A stretch of DNA of 37,240 nucleotides from Methylobacterium sp. J-078 (lineage in GTDB: Bacteria; Pseudomonadota; Alphaproteobacteria; Rhizobiales; Beijerinckiaceae). Below, one piece after another: positions 1-8,358 of this stretch. The notes beneath the pieces were generated by a model that saw only the letters and a list, made by a program, of their open reading frames with translations, was not told the DNA's origin and did not search any database. Position 1 is the stretch's first letter. Each line of letters starts with the position of its first letter. The position numbers and the translations under genes are program-made. The stretch covers positions 1 to 37,240 of the forward strand of contig NZ_JAKSYI010000048.1 of assembly GCF_022829285.1 (NCBI RefSeq), read 5' to 3'.

Positions 1-140
1 AGGGGGAAGCCTGCGCGTCCGTACATCGTCCGCTTGAGCATTTTCAGGCGGCTAATCCGACCCTCCGCCTGACCGTTGCTCCATGACGTCGTCAACGCGG
101 CACGCACCGCCGCTCCGTCCCGCTCCAGACCAGCAGCGAA
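1..140 (-). mobile_element. ISL3-family transposase, C-terminal fragment
   Basis: Read on the minus strand from about 140 to the window edge, the sequence encodes FAAGLERDGAAVRAALTTSW followed by SNGQAEGRISRLKMLKRTMY. This matches the SNGQ(T/A)EGxxxRLKxxKRxMYGRA block near the C terminus of ISL3-family DDE transposases, which cut and paste their own element. The reading frame stays open to base 1 and continues outside the window. The N-terminal part, which should lie at coordinates above 140, is missing: the sequence there is an outer-membrane protein gene in another frame (offset by two bases). No terminal inverted repeat is seen at the junction, so this is a remnant created by deletion or recombination (or an assembly join), not a clean IS insertion. 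The family call rests on the motif. Confidence 0.75.
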
Positions 141-469
141 CCGACACCGGAGCCCGGGGTGAACCGGTAGTTGTAGCCGATCTGACCGCCGCCAACGAAG
201 CCTTCGTTATTGTTGCGGTTGTTGAAGCTCACCGCGCCGACCGTGCCGGGGGCGAAGACGGGCGCGGTGGCCAGCACGCTGGTCGTGCGGTTGTTGTCGT
301 TGCCCGTGCCGAAGCCGTAGCCGGCGTTGATACCGGCATAGAAGCCGGTCCAGGTGAACACCGGCACCGGCACGAACACCGGGGGAGCCGCGCGGCGCGG
401 AAGGTCGGCGGCCGAAGCGACGGCGGTCAGGCCGGCGAGCACGGTGGAGGCGAGAAGCAGTCTTTTCAT
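92..469 (-). pseudogene. Outer-membrane beta-barrel protein (Omp25/porin-like), truncated 5' part
   Basis: The product begins with a clear Sec signal peptide (MKRLLLASTVLAGLTAVASA, then ADLPRR). It continues as an Omp25/OmpA-like eight-stranded barrel typical of Rhizobiales: TWTGFYAGINAGYGFG early on, and EGFVGGGQIGYNYRF near residue 100. Such proteins are usually 200 to 280 residues long. Here the homologous part ends near residue 107, and the last 18 codons run out of frame through ISL3 transposase sequence to a stop at 92. About half the barrel is therefore missing and the product should not fold in the outer membrane. The start ATG at 469 is followed directly by the signal peptide and is well supported. 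The gene looks dead, or is cut by an assembly join at a repeat. Confidence 0.8.
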
Positions 470-924
470 TTTACCTGGTCCTGGTTGGCGAAAGCCGGCG
501 TGCTTGTAGGCCCTGGCCGCCGTCGGGTCTGTCGCTTTCCTGCAACAAGGCCACGGGTTACGCCCCCAGACGTCAAGGAAGGGTAAAGGTTAGTCGGGGT
601 TCATCTCTGGGCTTGATCGTCTGTGTCCTGACGCACATGGGTCGGCTCACCTGTTCTCCCGCGTCGTGTAGCCTCGTGAAAATTCAAGATATGATCCGCT
701 GATTTTTCGACCGCCCCCATTGCCTGGAGTTTTACTGCCGCTTGCCCGGGCGAAGTGCTTTTTAGTGCCGGGTGGCTGACCCGGCACGCCGGTGCGGGAA
801 CCCGATCTTAACCCTGATGGCGGATCGTCCAGCCCGATCGGTCCAACCCGGGGCCGCACCGATGAACGTGCCTGCCATGCTCCCTCCCAGCCGCTTCGTG
901 GACATTCCCCGTGGGGAGAATCCG
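470..924. other. 455-bp intergenic region without a convincing gene
   Basis: This stretch lies between the divergent truncated omp gene and the small membrane protein gene at 925. It must hold the omp promoter, but I cannot place -35 and -10 boxes with confidence. Its base composition is more AT-rich around 660-770 than in the flanking genes. Short open frames here have no family resemblance and no ribosome-binding site. The only structure I can point to is the perfect hairpin at 765-787, listed separately. Confidence 0.6.
765..787. repeat. Perfect 9-bp inverted repeat (GTGCCGGGT / ACCCGGCAC)
   Basis: Arms 765-773 and 779-787 are exact reverse complements around a five-base loop. The T-run (about 759-763) lies before the hairpin on the plus strand, so the element does not have the shape of an intrinsic terminator on either strand. 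It could be an operator or an mRNA structure upstream of the gene at 925. Confidence 0.6.
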
Positions 925-1173
925 ATGCCGGAGCGGGAGGAGGCCGTCGCCCGTCCGCCCGCCACGCTGCTGCCCTGGGCGATCAAGTTGAGCTTGGCGA
1001 TCGGCCTCGTCGCCCTCGCGGCGACCCAGTATCTCTCACGCGCGGTGGAGACCGGGCCGCGTCAGCGCGAGGCCCGCGCCGGGCAGGCCGAGCCCGAGAC
1101 CACGGGTTCGATCGGACAGGCCGCCGGCCGCTCGTTCCTCGACCCCTGCACGGCCGCCGGCCTCAGGCGCTGA
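925..1173 (+). CDS. Small single-pass membrane-anchored hypothetical protein
   Basis: An 82-residue protein with a short charged N terminus, one hydrophobic segment (about residues 16-38, LLPWAIKLSLAIGLVALAAT) and a polar tail containing the ETTGSI motif often seen in Methylobacterium envelope proteins. I chose the ATG at 925 because GGGGAG lies a proper distance upstream; the same frame is open further back to 772 but has no better start. The predicted topology is inner-membrane anchored with the tail outside. The last 11 bases overlap convergently with the 3' end of the bchE-like gene. I do not recognise a family and assign no function. It is probably real, judging by the start signal and the membrane segment. 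Confidence 0.6.
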   Translation: MPEREEAVARPPATLLPWAIKLSLAIGLVALAATQYLSRAVETGPRQREARAGQAEPETTGSIGQAAGRSFLDPCTAAGLRR

Positions 1174-2689
1174 GGCGCGGCGCGACCGGGCGCTCGGCCC
1201 GTGTCGCCCGCATCGATTCTTCCTCCGCCTCCTGCGGCTGACCCCAGAAGGCGGCGACGCTCGGGCCGTCCCGCACGCGCGGGTCGCGCAGAAAGCCCCG
1301 GATCTCGTGCGGCCAGACCCGCCGGCCCATGCGGGTGTACCAGCGCATGGCATGGCGCAGGCCTCGATCCGGATGGAACAGGACTCGCGCCAGCGCTCTC
1401 GGCCGGCCCTGGACACAAAGCTCGATGAGTTTGAACCAGAACAGCACGCGCCAGGGCGGCATGTGCCGGGTCGCGAGCACTTGATGCTTGTAGTCCCAGA
1501 GCCGACGATCCGTTTGGATCACCCGACGCTCCGCTGCCTGCCGGAAATACGGCGTCCAGCGATGAGGCGTCACATAGAGCATCTGGATCTGGTCGGGGTC
1601 ATAGGAAAGGAGCTGGCGCAGGCCGCGCCAGTAATCCCGGTCGGTTTCCTCCTCGAAGCCCACCACCCAGGTCGCCATGGAGAGGATGCCGTGCCGGCGC
1701 AGCAGACGGATGGCCTCGCGGTCGGTCTTCGTCGCCGCCCCCTTGCGGATTCGGGCGAGGGTGGTTTCGTCCGTGCTCTCCAGCCCGAGGAGGAAGCGCG
1801 CCCAGCCCGCCCGCTTGTAGAGGTGGAGGATGTCGGCGTCGCGCACGATGTCGTCGGCGCGAGTGGAGCCCACCAGGATCAGGTCGACCTCCTCGGCGAT
1901 CAGCGCCTCGAGGAAGGTCCGCCATGCCCGGGGCGACACGGTGGGGTTCTCGTCGGCGAAGTTGATGACCCGTACGCCGTGCTCCCGGTGGAGGCGTGCG
2001 AGTTCCCGCGCGAAGCGGACCGGGTCGCGATGCCGCCAGCGGGTCCAGAATCCGCGCTGGCCGCAATAGTTGCAGAGGTGGGGGCAGCCCCGCGAGAACT
2101 GCACCACCACCGCCCGCAGGCCGCCCCAGTAGCTGTAGCGGGCATGGTCGATGAGTTCCCAGCCGACCCGGTAGGCGTCGAGGTCGCGGATTACCGCCGC
2201 ATCCGGCGTCGCCCTGGGGCCCGCCGCGTCCCGGAAGGCGATGCCTGGCACCGCCGCGAGCGACGCGCCCGTTGCCAGGGCCGCCATCAGGCGTCGGGCC
2301 GTCTCCTCGCCCTCCCCGCGCACGATTGCGGTGACGCAGGGCTCGTCGCGCAGGATTTCGCGCCAATGATAGGTCGGAAACACCCCGCCATAGACGATGG
2401 GCGTTCCCGGCAGGGCCACGGCCATGGCGGCGGCCACCTCCGCGATGACGGGATGGCCCGAGGTCGAGCCGGAATGGCCGAACAGGATCGCTTCCGGGCG
2501 CCAGGCCTGCGCCTGGGCCACGAGGTCCAGGGTCGCCGCCGGCCCGAACTCCCCGTCGAGGAGGCGCACCGTGTGGCCGTCGTCGAGGAGGGGGCCGCCC
2601 ACGGCGAGCAGTCCGAGGGGCGGAAGGTGGTCGTCCGGAATCCGACTGCCGATGGCGGGATGGGGTACGTTGACGAGCAGGATCCGCAT
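1163..2689 (-). CDS. bchE: BchE-like B12-binding radical SAM enzyme (anaerobic Mg-protoporphyrin IX monomethyl ester cyclase)
   Basis: A 508-residue protein. Residues 1-150 form a cobalamin-binding-like Rossmann domain and are followed by a radical SAM barrel. The [4Fe-4S] motif CPHLCNYC places Cys202, Cys206 and Cys209. The stretches GFWTRWRHRDP, FADENPTVS, TRADDIVRDADILHLY, IQMLYVTPHRWTPYF and GLRHAMRWYTRMGRRVW are characteristic of BchE, which forms the isocyclic ring of (bacterio)chlorophyll without oxygen, taking the keto oxygen from water. The length is slightly short for BchE. A ribosome-binding site (AGGGAGAG) precedes the ATG at 2689. The gene is last in a four-gene unit, 35 bp behind a cis-prenyltransferase gene; no other bch, crt or puf gene is in the window. 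A BchE-like enzyme with another substrate remains possible. Confidence 0.8.
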   Translation of the reverse strand: MRILLVNVPHPAIGSRIPDDHLPPLGLLAVGGPLLDDGHTVRLLDGEFGPAATLDLVAQAQAWRPEAILFGHSGSTSGHPVIAEVAAAMAVALPGTPIVYGGVFPTYHWREILRDEPCVTAIVRGEGEETARRLMAALATGASLAAVPGIAFRDAAGPRATPDAAVIRDLDAYRVGWELIDHARYSYWGGLRAVVVQFSRGCPHLCNYCGQRGFWTRWRHRDPVRFARELARLHREHGVRVINFADENPTVSPRAWRTFLEALIAEEVDLILVGSTRADDIVRDADILHLYKRAGWARFLLGLESTDETTLARIRKGAATKTDREAIRLLRRHGILSMATWVVGFEEETDRDYWRGLRQLLSYDPDQIQMLYVTPHRWTPYFRQAAERRVIQTDRRLWDYKHQVLATRHMPPWRVLFWFKLIELCVQGRPRALARVLFHPDRGLRHAMRWYTRMGRRVWPHEIRGFLRDPRVRDGPSVAAFWGQPQEAEEESMRATRAERPVAPRLSA

Positions 2690-2724
2690 GGCGGCTCTCC
2701 CTGGATGACGGGACCCGGGCGCCC

Positions 2725-3432
2725 TCAGGCGGCCCGGGCGGGCGCGGCGAGGCCGCCGAAGCGGCGTTCCCGGCCGGCGAAGGCGGCGAGCGCGGCGGCG
2801 AGGTCGTCCGCGTCGAAATCCGGCCAGTGTCCTTGCGTGAAGTGCAACTCGGCATAGGCGCTCTCCCAGAGCAGGAAATCCGAGAGGCGCTGTTCGCCGC
2901 TGGTGCGGATGACGAGGTCCACGTCGGGAACCGCCCCGCCGCTCACCGCCCGGCCGAACGCGGCCGGGGACGGGTCGGCCGAGGCCGCCAGCGCGGCGGC
3001 GGCGGCCAGGATCGCGGCGCGGGCCGAGTAGTCGATCGCGATGCGCAGGTGCAGGCGGGTGCCCCCCGCCGTCAGGTCCTCCGCCCGGCCGATGGCCTCG
3101 GCGAGCCCCGCCGGCAGGCGGTCGCGTCGGCCGATCGCGGTCAGGCGCACGCCGGCCCCGGCGAGGCGCCCGGTCTCCGCGCGCAGGTAGCGCTGCAGGA
3201 GGCCCATCAGCGCGGAGACCTCGTCAGGCGGTCGGCGCCAGTTGTCGCTGGAGAAGGCGTAGAGGGTCAGCGTGCCGATGCCCTGGTCCGGAGCCGCCTC
3301 CACCACCCTGCGGATCGCCGCGACGCCGGCCTTGTGCCCGAGGACCCGCGGCAGGCCGCGGGCGACGGCCCAGCGGCCGTTGCCGTCCATGATGATGCCG
3401 ACGTGGAGTCCGCTCTGCAAAGGGCTTTGCAT
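2725..3432 (-). CDS. uppS: Isoprenyl transferase of the cis-prenyltransferase (UppS) family
   Basis: A 235-residue protein with the family motifs in order: IIMDGNGRWA near the N terminus (Asp16 is the catalytic Mg/diphosphate residue), HKAGVAAIR, LTLYAFSSDNWRRP, RTSGEQRLSDFLLWESAYAE and FTQGHWPDF. The family condenses isopentenyl diphosphate with farnesyl diphosphate, with Z geometry, to make undecaprenyl diphosphate or shorter polyprenyls. I prefer the ATG at 3432 over a GTG at 3450 because AGGAA lies eight bases before it. The start codon sits inside a palindrome (3425-3439) that also occurs at the operon promoter. The gene is linked to bchE and a regulator rather than to the usual frr/cdsA/dxr cell-envelope cluster, so it may be a second copy with a specialised product. 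Confidence 0.85.
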   Translation of the reverse strand: MQSPLQSGLHVGIIMDGNGRWAVARGLPRVLGHKAGVAAIRRVVEAAPDQGIGTLTLYAFSSDNWRRPPDEVSALMGLLQRYLRAETGRLAGAGVRLTAIGRRDRLPAGLAEAIGRAEDLTAGGTRLHLRIAIDYSARAAILAAAAALAASADPSPAAFGRAVSGGAVPDVDLVIRTSGEQRLSDFLLWESAYAELHFTQGHWPDFDADDLAAALAAFAGRERRFGGLAAPARAA

Positions 3433-3439
3433 GGTAAAG
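3425..3439. promoter_or_regulatory. Putative operator CTTTGC-ATG-GTAAAG on the uppS start codon
   Basis: The 15-base sequence fits CTTTGC-N3-GYAAAG, the same pattern as two sites in the promoter at 4539-4601. It covers the ATG of uppS (3430-3432). Binding of the winged-helix regulator encoded just upstream could block transcription or initiation here. The assignment rests on matching copies only. Confidence 0.55.
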
Positions 3440-3496
3440 TTTCCTGGCACGTGAAGGTCGGATCTCGGGCGCGACCGGGTCAGGTCGGGACGGGGC

Positions 3497-3916
3497 TCAG
3501 GCCGGCTGGGGCCGGCCGCCTCGCGCGGCGGGCTTCTCCGGGGCTGCGTCCGCGTCCCGGGCCGCCTCGGCGGCGTCGCGCACCACGCGCTCCAGCACGG
3601 CGAGGTAGTCGAGGAAGCGCCGGCGCCCGGCGGCGGTGAGGCCGCAGGTGGTCTGGGGCCGGTTGCCCTCGTAGCCCTTGCGGATCTCCACGAGGCCCGC
3701 CTCCTGCAGCACCTGGAGGTGGCGGCTCAGATTGCCGTCGGTGAGGCCGCAGAGCTGCTTGAGGGCGGCGAAGGCGAGACCCTTGGGATGGGCGATCAGC
3801 GAGGTGAGCAGCCCGAGGCGGGCCTTCTCGTGGATCACCCGGTCGAGTCCGTCATAGGCGAAGGGGGCGGCCGCGGGCTCGCCCGTCTCGGTCTTGCCCA
3901 TCTCAATCCTGGGCAT
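3497..3916 (-). CDS. Winged-helix transcriptional regulator (HTH_34-like)
   Basis: A 139-residue protein. Residues about 30-105 form a winged helix of the ArsR/MarR-like HTH_34 type: LLTSLIAHPKGLAFAALKQL, GLTDGNLSRHLQVLQEAGLV (recognition helix) and a wing ending in TCGLTAAGRRRF. No ligand-binding cysteine cluster is visible. Its start overlaps the end of the upstream membrane-protein gene by 14 bases, an arrangement typical of HTH_34 regulators paired with small multi-TM proteins. The palindromes at 4539-4601 and 3425-3439 bracket this gene, so it is likely to control its own operon. Whether it is a repressor is inferred from a site overlapping the -10 region. The signal it senses is unknown. 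Confidence 0.8.
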   Translation of the reverse strand: MPRIEMGKTETGEPAAAPFAYDGLDRVIHEKARLGLLTSLIAHPKGLAFAALKQLCGLTDGNLSRHLQVLQEAGLVEIRKGYEGNRPQTTCGLTAAGRRRFLDYLAVLERVVRDAAEAARDADAAPEKPAARGGRPQPA

Positions 3917-4520
3917 CGTCGGCCTCCGAGGCGGCGCGGATCACCAGGGCCATCAGGCCCTGGCCGACCGCGAAGGGAACGCCCATCGCCCAGGGCGAGA
4001 GGTGGCGGCCCTCCCCCGACACCACCAGCACCGCGAGGCCGGCGACGAGATACCAGGCGCCCACGAGGGCGACCCCGCGCGGCATGACCCGGATTCCGGC
4101 GAAAATTCCGAGGCTGACCAGCACCTGCCACAGGCCCGGCAGCAGCCACAGGTTCTCCGGCGAGACCCGCGCCAGCACCAGGGCGAGGAGGGCGCCGGCG
4201 GCGCCCGCCGGCAGGAACTGCTCGACGGCGTCGTGGATCATCGCGTCTCCGAGGCCGCCCGTGTGCCGGCGGGCGCGGGCCCGCATCTCCGCACCGATCA
4301 GCGCGAGGGCGATCACGGCGGTGACGATCCAGGCGCCGAAATAGGCCAGGGGCCGGCCATCCGGGTCGTCGAGGAGGAGGGATTGCACCGTCGCGGTGGC
4401 GAGGGCGAGCGCGGCGGTGGCCGCGAAGGCAGCCGGGCCGTAGCCGCTGAAGGCTGTGCCCCGGACCAGCTGCGAGCGGATCGCGACGATGTCGGCCAGG
4501 GCTTTGTCGAGATCGCTCAT
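3903..4520 (-). CDS. Six-TM integral membrane protein of unknown function
   Basis: A 205-residue protein with a short soluble N terminus (MSDLDKALADI) and about six hydrophobic segments: roughly residues 25-48, 57-80, 103-122, 126-148, 150-170 and 178-198. I chose the ATG at 4520, preceded by GGAAGGG at a good distance; the frame is open much further upstream but into the racemase gene. It is the first gene of the unit that continues with the HTH_34 regulator, uppS and bchE. Proteins of this architecture commonly sit next to HTH_34 regulators. Their function is not established, so none is assigned. It may sense or relay a membrane signal, but that is speculation from context. Confidence 0.75.
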   Translation of the reverse strand: MSDLDKALADIVAIRSQLVRGTAFSGYGPAAFAATAALALATATVQSLLLDDPDGRPLAYFGAWIVTAVIALALIGAEMRARARRHTGGLGDAMIHDAVEQFLPAGAAGALLALVLARVSPENLWLLPGLWQVLVSLGIFAGIRVMPRGVALVGAWYLVAGLAVLVVSGEGRHLSPWAMGVPFAVGQGLMALVIRAASEADDAQD

Positions 4521-4538
4521 GCGACCCTTCCCAGTAAA

Positions 4539-4553
4539 CTCTGCGATGTAAAG
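4539..4553. promoter_or_regulatory. Putative operator CTCTGC-GAT-GTAAAG overlapping -10
   Basis: An imperfect copy (13 of 15 positions) of the perfect palindrome at 4587-4601. It overlaps the proposed -10 box and transcription start of the membrane-protein/HTH/uppS/bchE operon, a position suited to repression. Confidence 0.6.
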
Positions 4554-4579
4554 TATCCTGAAGCGCAAAGTCGATGCAA
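4551..4579 (-). promoter_or_regulatory. Sigma-70-like promoter of the membrane protein-HTH-uppS-bchE operon
   Basis: On the minus strand, TTGCAT (4574-4579) and ATACTT (4551-4556) are separated by exactly 17 bases, placing a start near 4544 and a leader of about 24 nt before the ATG at 4520. A half-site GATGCAAGG (4573-4581) overlaps the -35 box, and full palindromes lie on either side. Confidence 0.5.
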
Positions 4580-4586
4580 GGCTTTT

Positions 4587-4601
4587 CTTTGCGATGCAAA
4601 G
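4587..4601. promoter_or_regulatory. Perfect palindromic operator CTTTGC-GAT-GCAAAG
   Basis: The six-base arms are exact reverse complements around GAT. It lies just upstream of the proposed -35 box and nine bases past the racemase stop codon. With 4539-4553 and 3425-3439 it defines the motif CTTTGC-N3-GYAAAG. Confidence 0.65.
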
Positions 4602-4609
4602 CGGCGCGG

Positions 4610-5335
4610 TCAGGTCTCCGCGAGGAGGCGCGCCAGGGCCGGGGCGAGGCCGGTGCTGGCGAGCCCGGGCGCGCCGCGTTCCGGGCGCGCAGCCCCGGCG
4701 GCGACCAGGACCGCGTGCGTGCCGGCCTCCACCGAGCAGAGGACCGGCACGGGCACGGCGGGCTGGATGCGCGCGGCGAGCCCGGCCAGGGCCGCGCCCC
4801 CGAGGATCACGGCCTCGGCGCCGTCCGCCTCGGCGCAGGCCCGGCAGGCGGCGGCGAGGAGGCCGAGGGCCGCGTCGGGGTCGGCGGCGATCTCGCCCCC
4901 TGTCGGCGCGACCGCGCGCACGCCCGCGAACCGCTCGGCGAGGCCGATGGCCGCGACGAACTCGGTCAGCATCGGTTCCCAGAGGGCGCCCCCGGTGACG
5001 ATGGCGAAGCGCCGTCCGCCGCTGGCGGCCGCCCGGCAGGCGGCGTCGGCCATGCCCACCACGGGGACCGGCGAGACCTCGCGCAGGGCCGCGAGTCCCG
5101 GATCGCCGAAGCAGGCGAGGTAGACGGCGTCGCAGCCGGCGACGTGCTCGGCGAGGGCATCGAGGGCGGCGTGGCCGGCGATGGCCGCCGCCGCCCGGCT
5201 CGCGATGTAGCGCGCCCCGAACCGCCCCGTGGCGGGCACCAGGGTGATTCCCGCCCCGGCCACCGACCGGACATGGCCCGCCACGAGATCGGTGACGGAC
5301 GGGGTGGTGTTCGGGTTGATGAGCAGGATGCGCAA
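4610..5335 (-). CDS. Asp/Glu/hydantoin racemase family protein
   Basis: A 241-residue protein that starts MRILLINPNTTPSVTDLV, the signature opening of the hydantoin racemase branch of the Asp/Glu racemase superfamily. These PLP-independent enzymes invert a carbon centre with two cysteines facing each other. The first cysteine is present (Cys75 in YLACFGDPGL). The second, expected in an ILGCAG motif, is replaced: the sequence is ILGGAALAG, with Gly180 in the cysteine position. The protein may therefore be a maleate isomerase/decarboxylase-like or non-racemase variant, or may lack activity. The gene stands alone, its 3' end abutting the operator cluster of the next operon. The neighbours include no hydantoinase or carbamoylase gene, so the substrate cannot be inferred. 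Confidence 0.85.
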   Translation of the reverse strand: MRILLINPNTTPSVTDLVAGHVRSVAGAGITLVPATGRFGARYIASRAAAAIAGHAALDALAEHVAGCDAVYLACFGDPGLAALREVSPVPVVGMADAACRAAASGGRRFAIVTGGALWEPMLTEFVAAIGLAERFAGVRAVAPTGGEIAADPDAALGLLAAACRACAEADGAEAVILGGAALAGLAARIQPAVPVPVLCSVEAGTHAVLVAAGAARPERGAPGLASTGLAPALARLLAET

Positions 5336-5410
5336 GGCGGGACGAACCTCGGGGCCGGGCCGGCGCGGCGCGCGCCTGCGGATAAGCCGCCCTGCCGAGG
5401 GTGGCCTCGA

Positions 5411-5439
5411 TTGACAAGGCGGCGCAAGGCCCTAAGTGT
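5411..5439 (+). promoter_or_regulatory. Probable promoter of the rhlE-type helicase gene, with a long leader
   Basis: A perfect -35 TTGACA at 5411-5416 is followed after 16-17 bases by TAAGTG/AAGTGT, a weak but plausible alphaproteobacterial -10. The ATG of the helicase is at 5558, so the leader would be about 110 nt, long enough for RNA-level control. Confidence 0.45.
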
Positions 5440-5557
5440 CCCCGCAACGCGTGTGCGCGGCGGGTCGTGTCGAAGCCGCCCTTTCTGCCAGCCGTCGCCG
5501 TGTCGATGTCCTCCGCGCCGGTTGGTCCATTCCCGCGCGCAACGGTTCTCATAGAAT

Positions 5558-7177
<1,620 letters not shown>

Positions 7178-7284
7178 GCCGCCCTTAACCCCCTCTGCAC
7201 CAACACCTCCCTAGGGTGCATCGCGCGGGTGCGCCCTCTCTTCGGGGGCGCCTGCGGACGATGCGACGGACGGACGGGCGGACG

Positions 7285-8340
7285 ATGGACGGCACACATG
7301 GCGATCGCGACCGGAGCTTCGCGCTGGCCGAGCGCGCCAACACCCTGATGCGCGATTACGGGCCCTCGGCGGCGCCGCGCTCCTACGCCGTCTGGTACGC
7401 CTACGTCTCCGGCACGCAGCCGTTGCTGAACGACGCCCTCAAGCGCCTGACGGCGGCCTCCGCCGCCCTCACCGAGGAGGACATCGAGACCCTCTACCGG
7501 ACCTATCTCGACCCGAGCCGCCTGTCGGCCGCCACGGAGCATGCCAGCACCGGCGTGCTGACCGAGATCGCCGGCGTCATGGAGGTGCTCGACCTTTCGC
7601 TCGGCTCCACCGCCCAGTACGGTGAATCGCTCCGCGCCCTGGCGCACGACCTCGACGGCACCGCCCCGAGCCAGGCCGCCGTGCACCGGATCGTCGCAGC
7701 CCTGGTGGCGACGACGCGGGAGGTCAGCGCCAACAACCGCACCCTCGAGGCCCGCATGCGCGAGAGCCGCAGCGAGATCGAGGCCCTGCGCGAGACCCTG
7801 GAGGCGACGCGGCTGGAGAGCCTCACCGACCCGCTCACCGGCCTGTCGAACCGCAAGCATTTCGAGGACAGCCTGGGCAAGCTGGTGCAAGGCGCCTCCG
7901 CGGCCGCGCCGGCCGGGCTGATCGTCATCGACGTCGATTCGTTCAAGCGCTTCAACGACGTCTACGGCCACATCACCGGCGATCAGGTTCTACGCCTCGT
8001 GGCCGTGGTCATGCGCGAGCAGGTCAAGAGCCGCGCCATCCTCGCCCGCTTCGGCGGCGAGGAATTCGCCATGCTGCTGCCGGACACCAACCGTGCCACC
8101 GCCCGGGCCATCGCCGAGAAGGTCCGCATCAGCGTGATGGCGCGCGAACTCGTCAAGCGCTCCACGGGCGAGTCCCTCGGCAAGGTGACGATCTCCCTCG
8201 GGCTCGCGATGACGCGGCCCGGCGACACGGCCGTGTCGCTCCTGGAGCGCGCCGACCAGTGCATGTTCAGCGCCAAGCGCGACGGCCGCAACCGCACCGT
8301 CGACGACGCGGAGGCGGCGCACCTGTCCGACGTCGCCTGA
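7285..8340 (+). CDS. Diguanylate cyclase (GGDEF domain)
   Basis: A 351-residue cytoplasmic protein. An N-terminal helical region (residues 1-165, including APRSYAVWYAYVSG) probably serves for dimerisation or sensing. A short coiled coil follows (about 150-180, RESRSEIEALRETLEATRLE), then a GGDEF domain beginning LTDPLTGLSNRKHF with an active-site GGEEF. It should make cyclic di-GMP from two GTP. The inhibitory I-site RxxD that normally lies five residues before GGEEF is absent (KSRA instead), so product inhibition is not expected. No TM segment or EAL domain is present. I chose the ATG at 7285; an ATG at 7261 is in frame and would add eight residues. No strong ribosome-binding site separates the two. 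Confidence 0.9.
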   Translation: MDGTHGDRDRSFALAERANTLMRDYGPSAAPRSYAVWYAYVSGTQPLLNDALKRLTAASAALTEEDIETLYRTYLDPSRLSAATEHASTGVLTEIAGVMEVLDLSLGSTAQYGESLRALAHDLDGTAPSQAAVHRIVAALVATTREVSANNRTLEARMRESRSEIEALRETLEATRLESLTDPLTGLSNRKHFEDSLGKLVQGASAAAPAGLIVIDVDSFKRFNDVYGHITGDQVLRLVAVVMREQVKSRAILARFGGEEFAMLLPDTNRATARAIAEKVRISVMARELVKRSTGESLGKVTISLGLAMTRPGDTAVSLLERADQCMFSAKRDGRNRTVDDAEAAHLSDVA

Positions 8341-8358
8341 GATGGCGCGGTGGGCGGC

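Noticed and set aside
1163..2689. Evidence of a photosynthesis gene cluster
   Set aside because: Only the bchE-like gene is present; there are no bch, crt, puf or puh genes within the window.
3497..4520. Membrane protein plus small HTH gene as a toxin-antitoxin pair
   Set aside because: The membrane protein is a 205-residue six-TM protein, far larger than membrane toxins, and the HTH protein belongs to a regulator family.
7231..7251. Hairpin GCGCCC/GGGCGC between the helicase and diguanylate cyclase genes
   Set aside because: A six-pair stem with a nine-base loop and no T-run is common in GC-rich DNA and does not qualify as a terminator.
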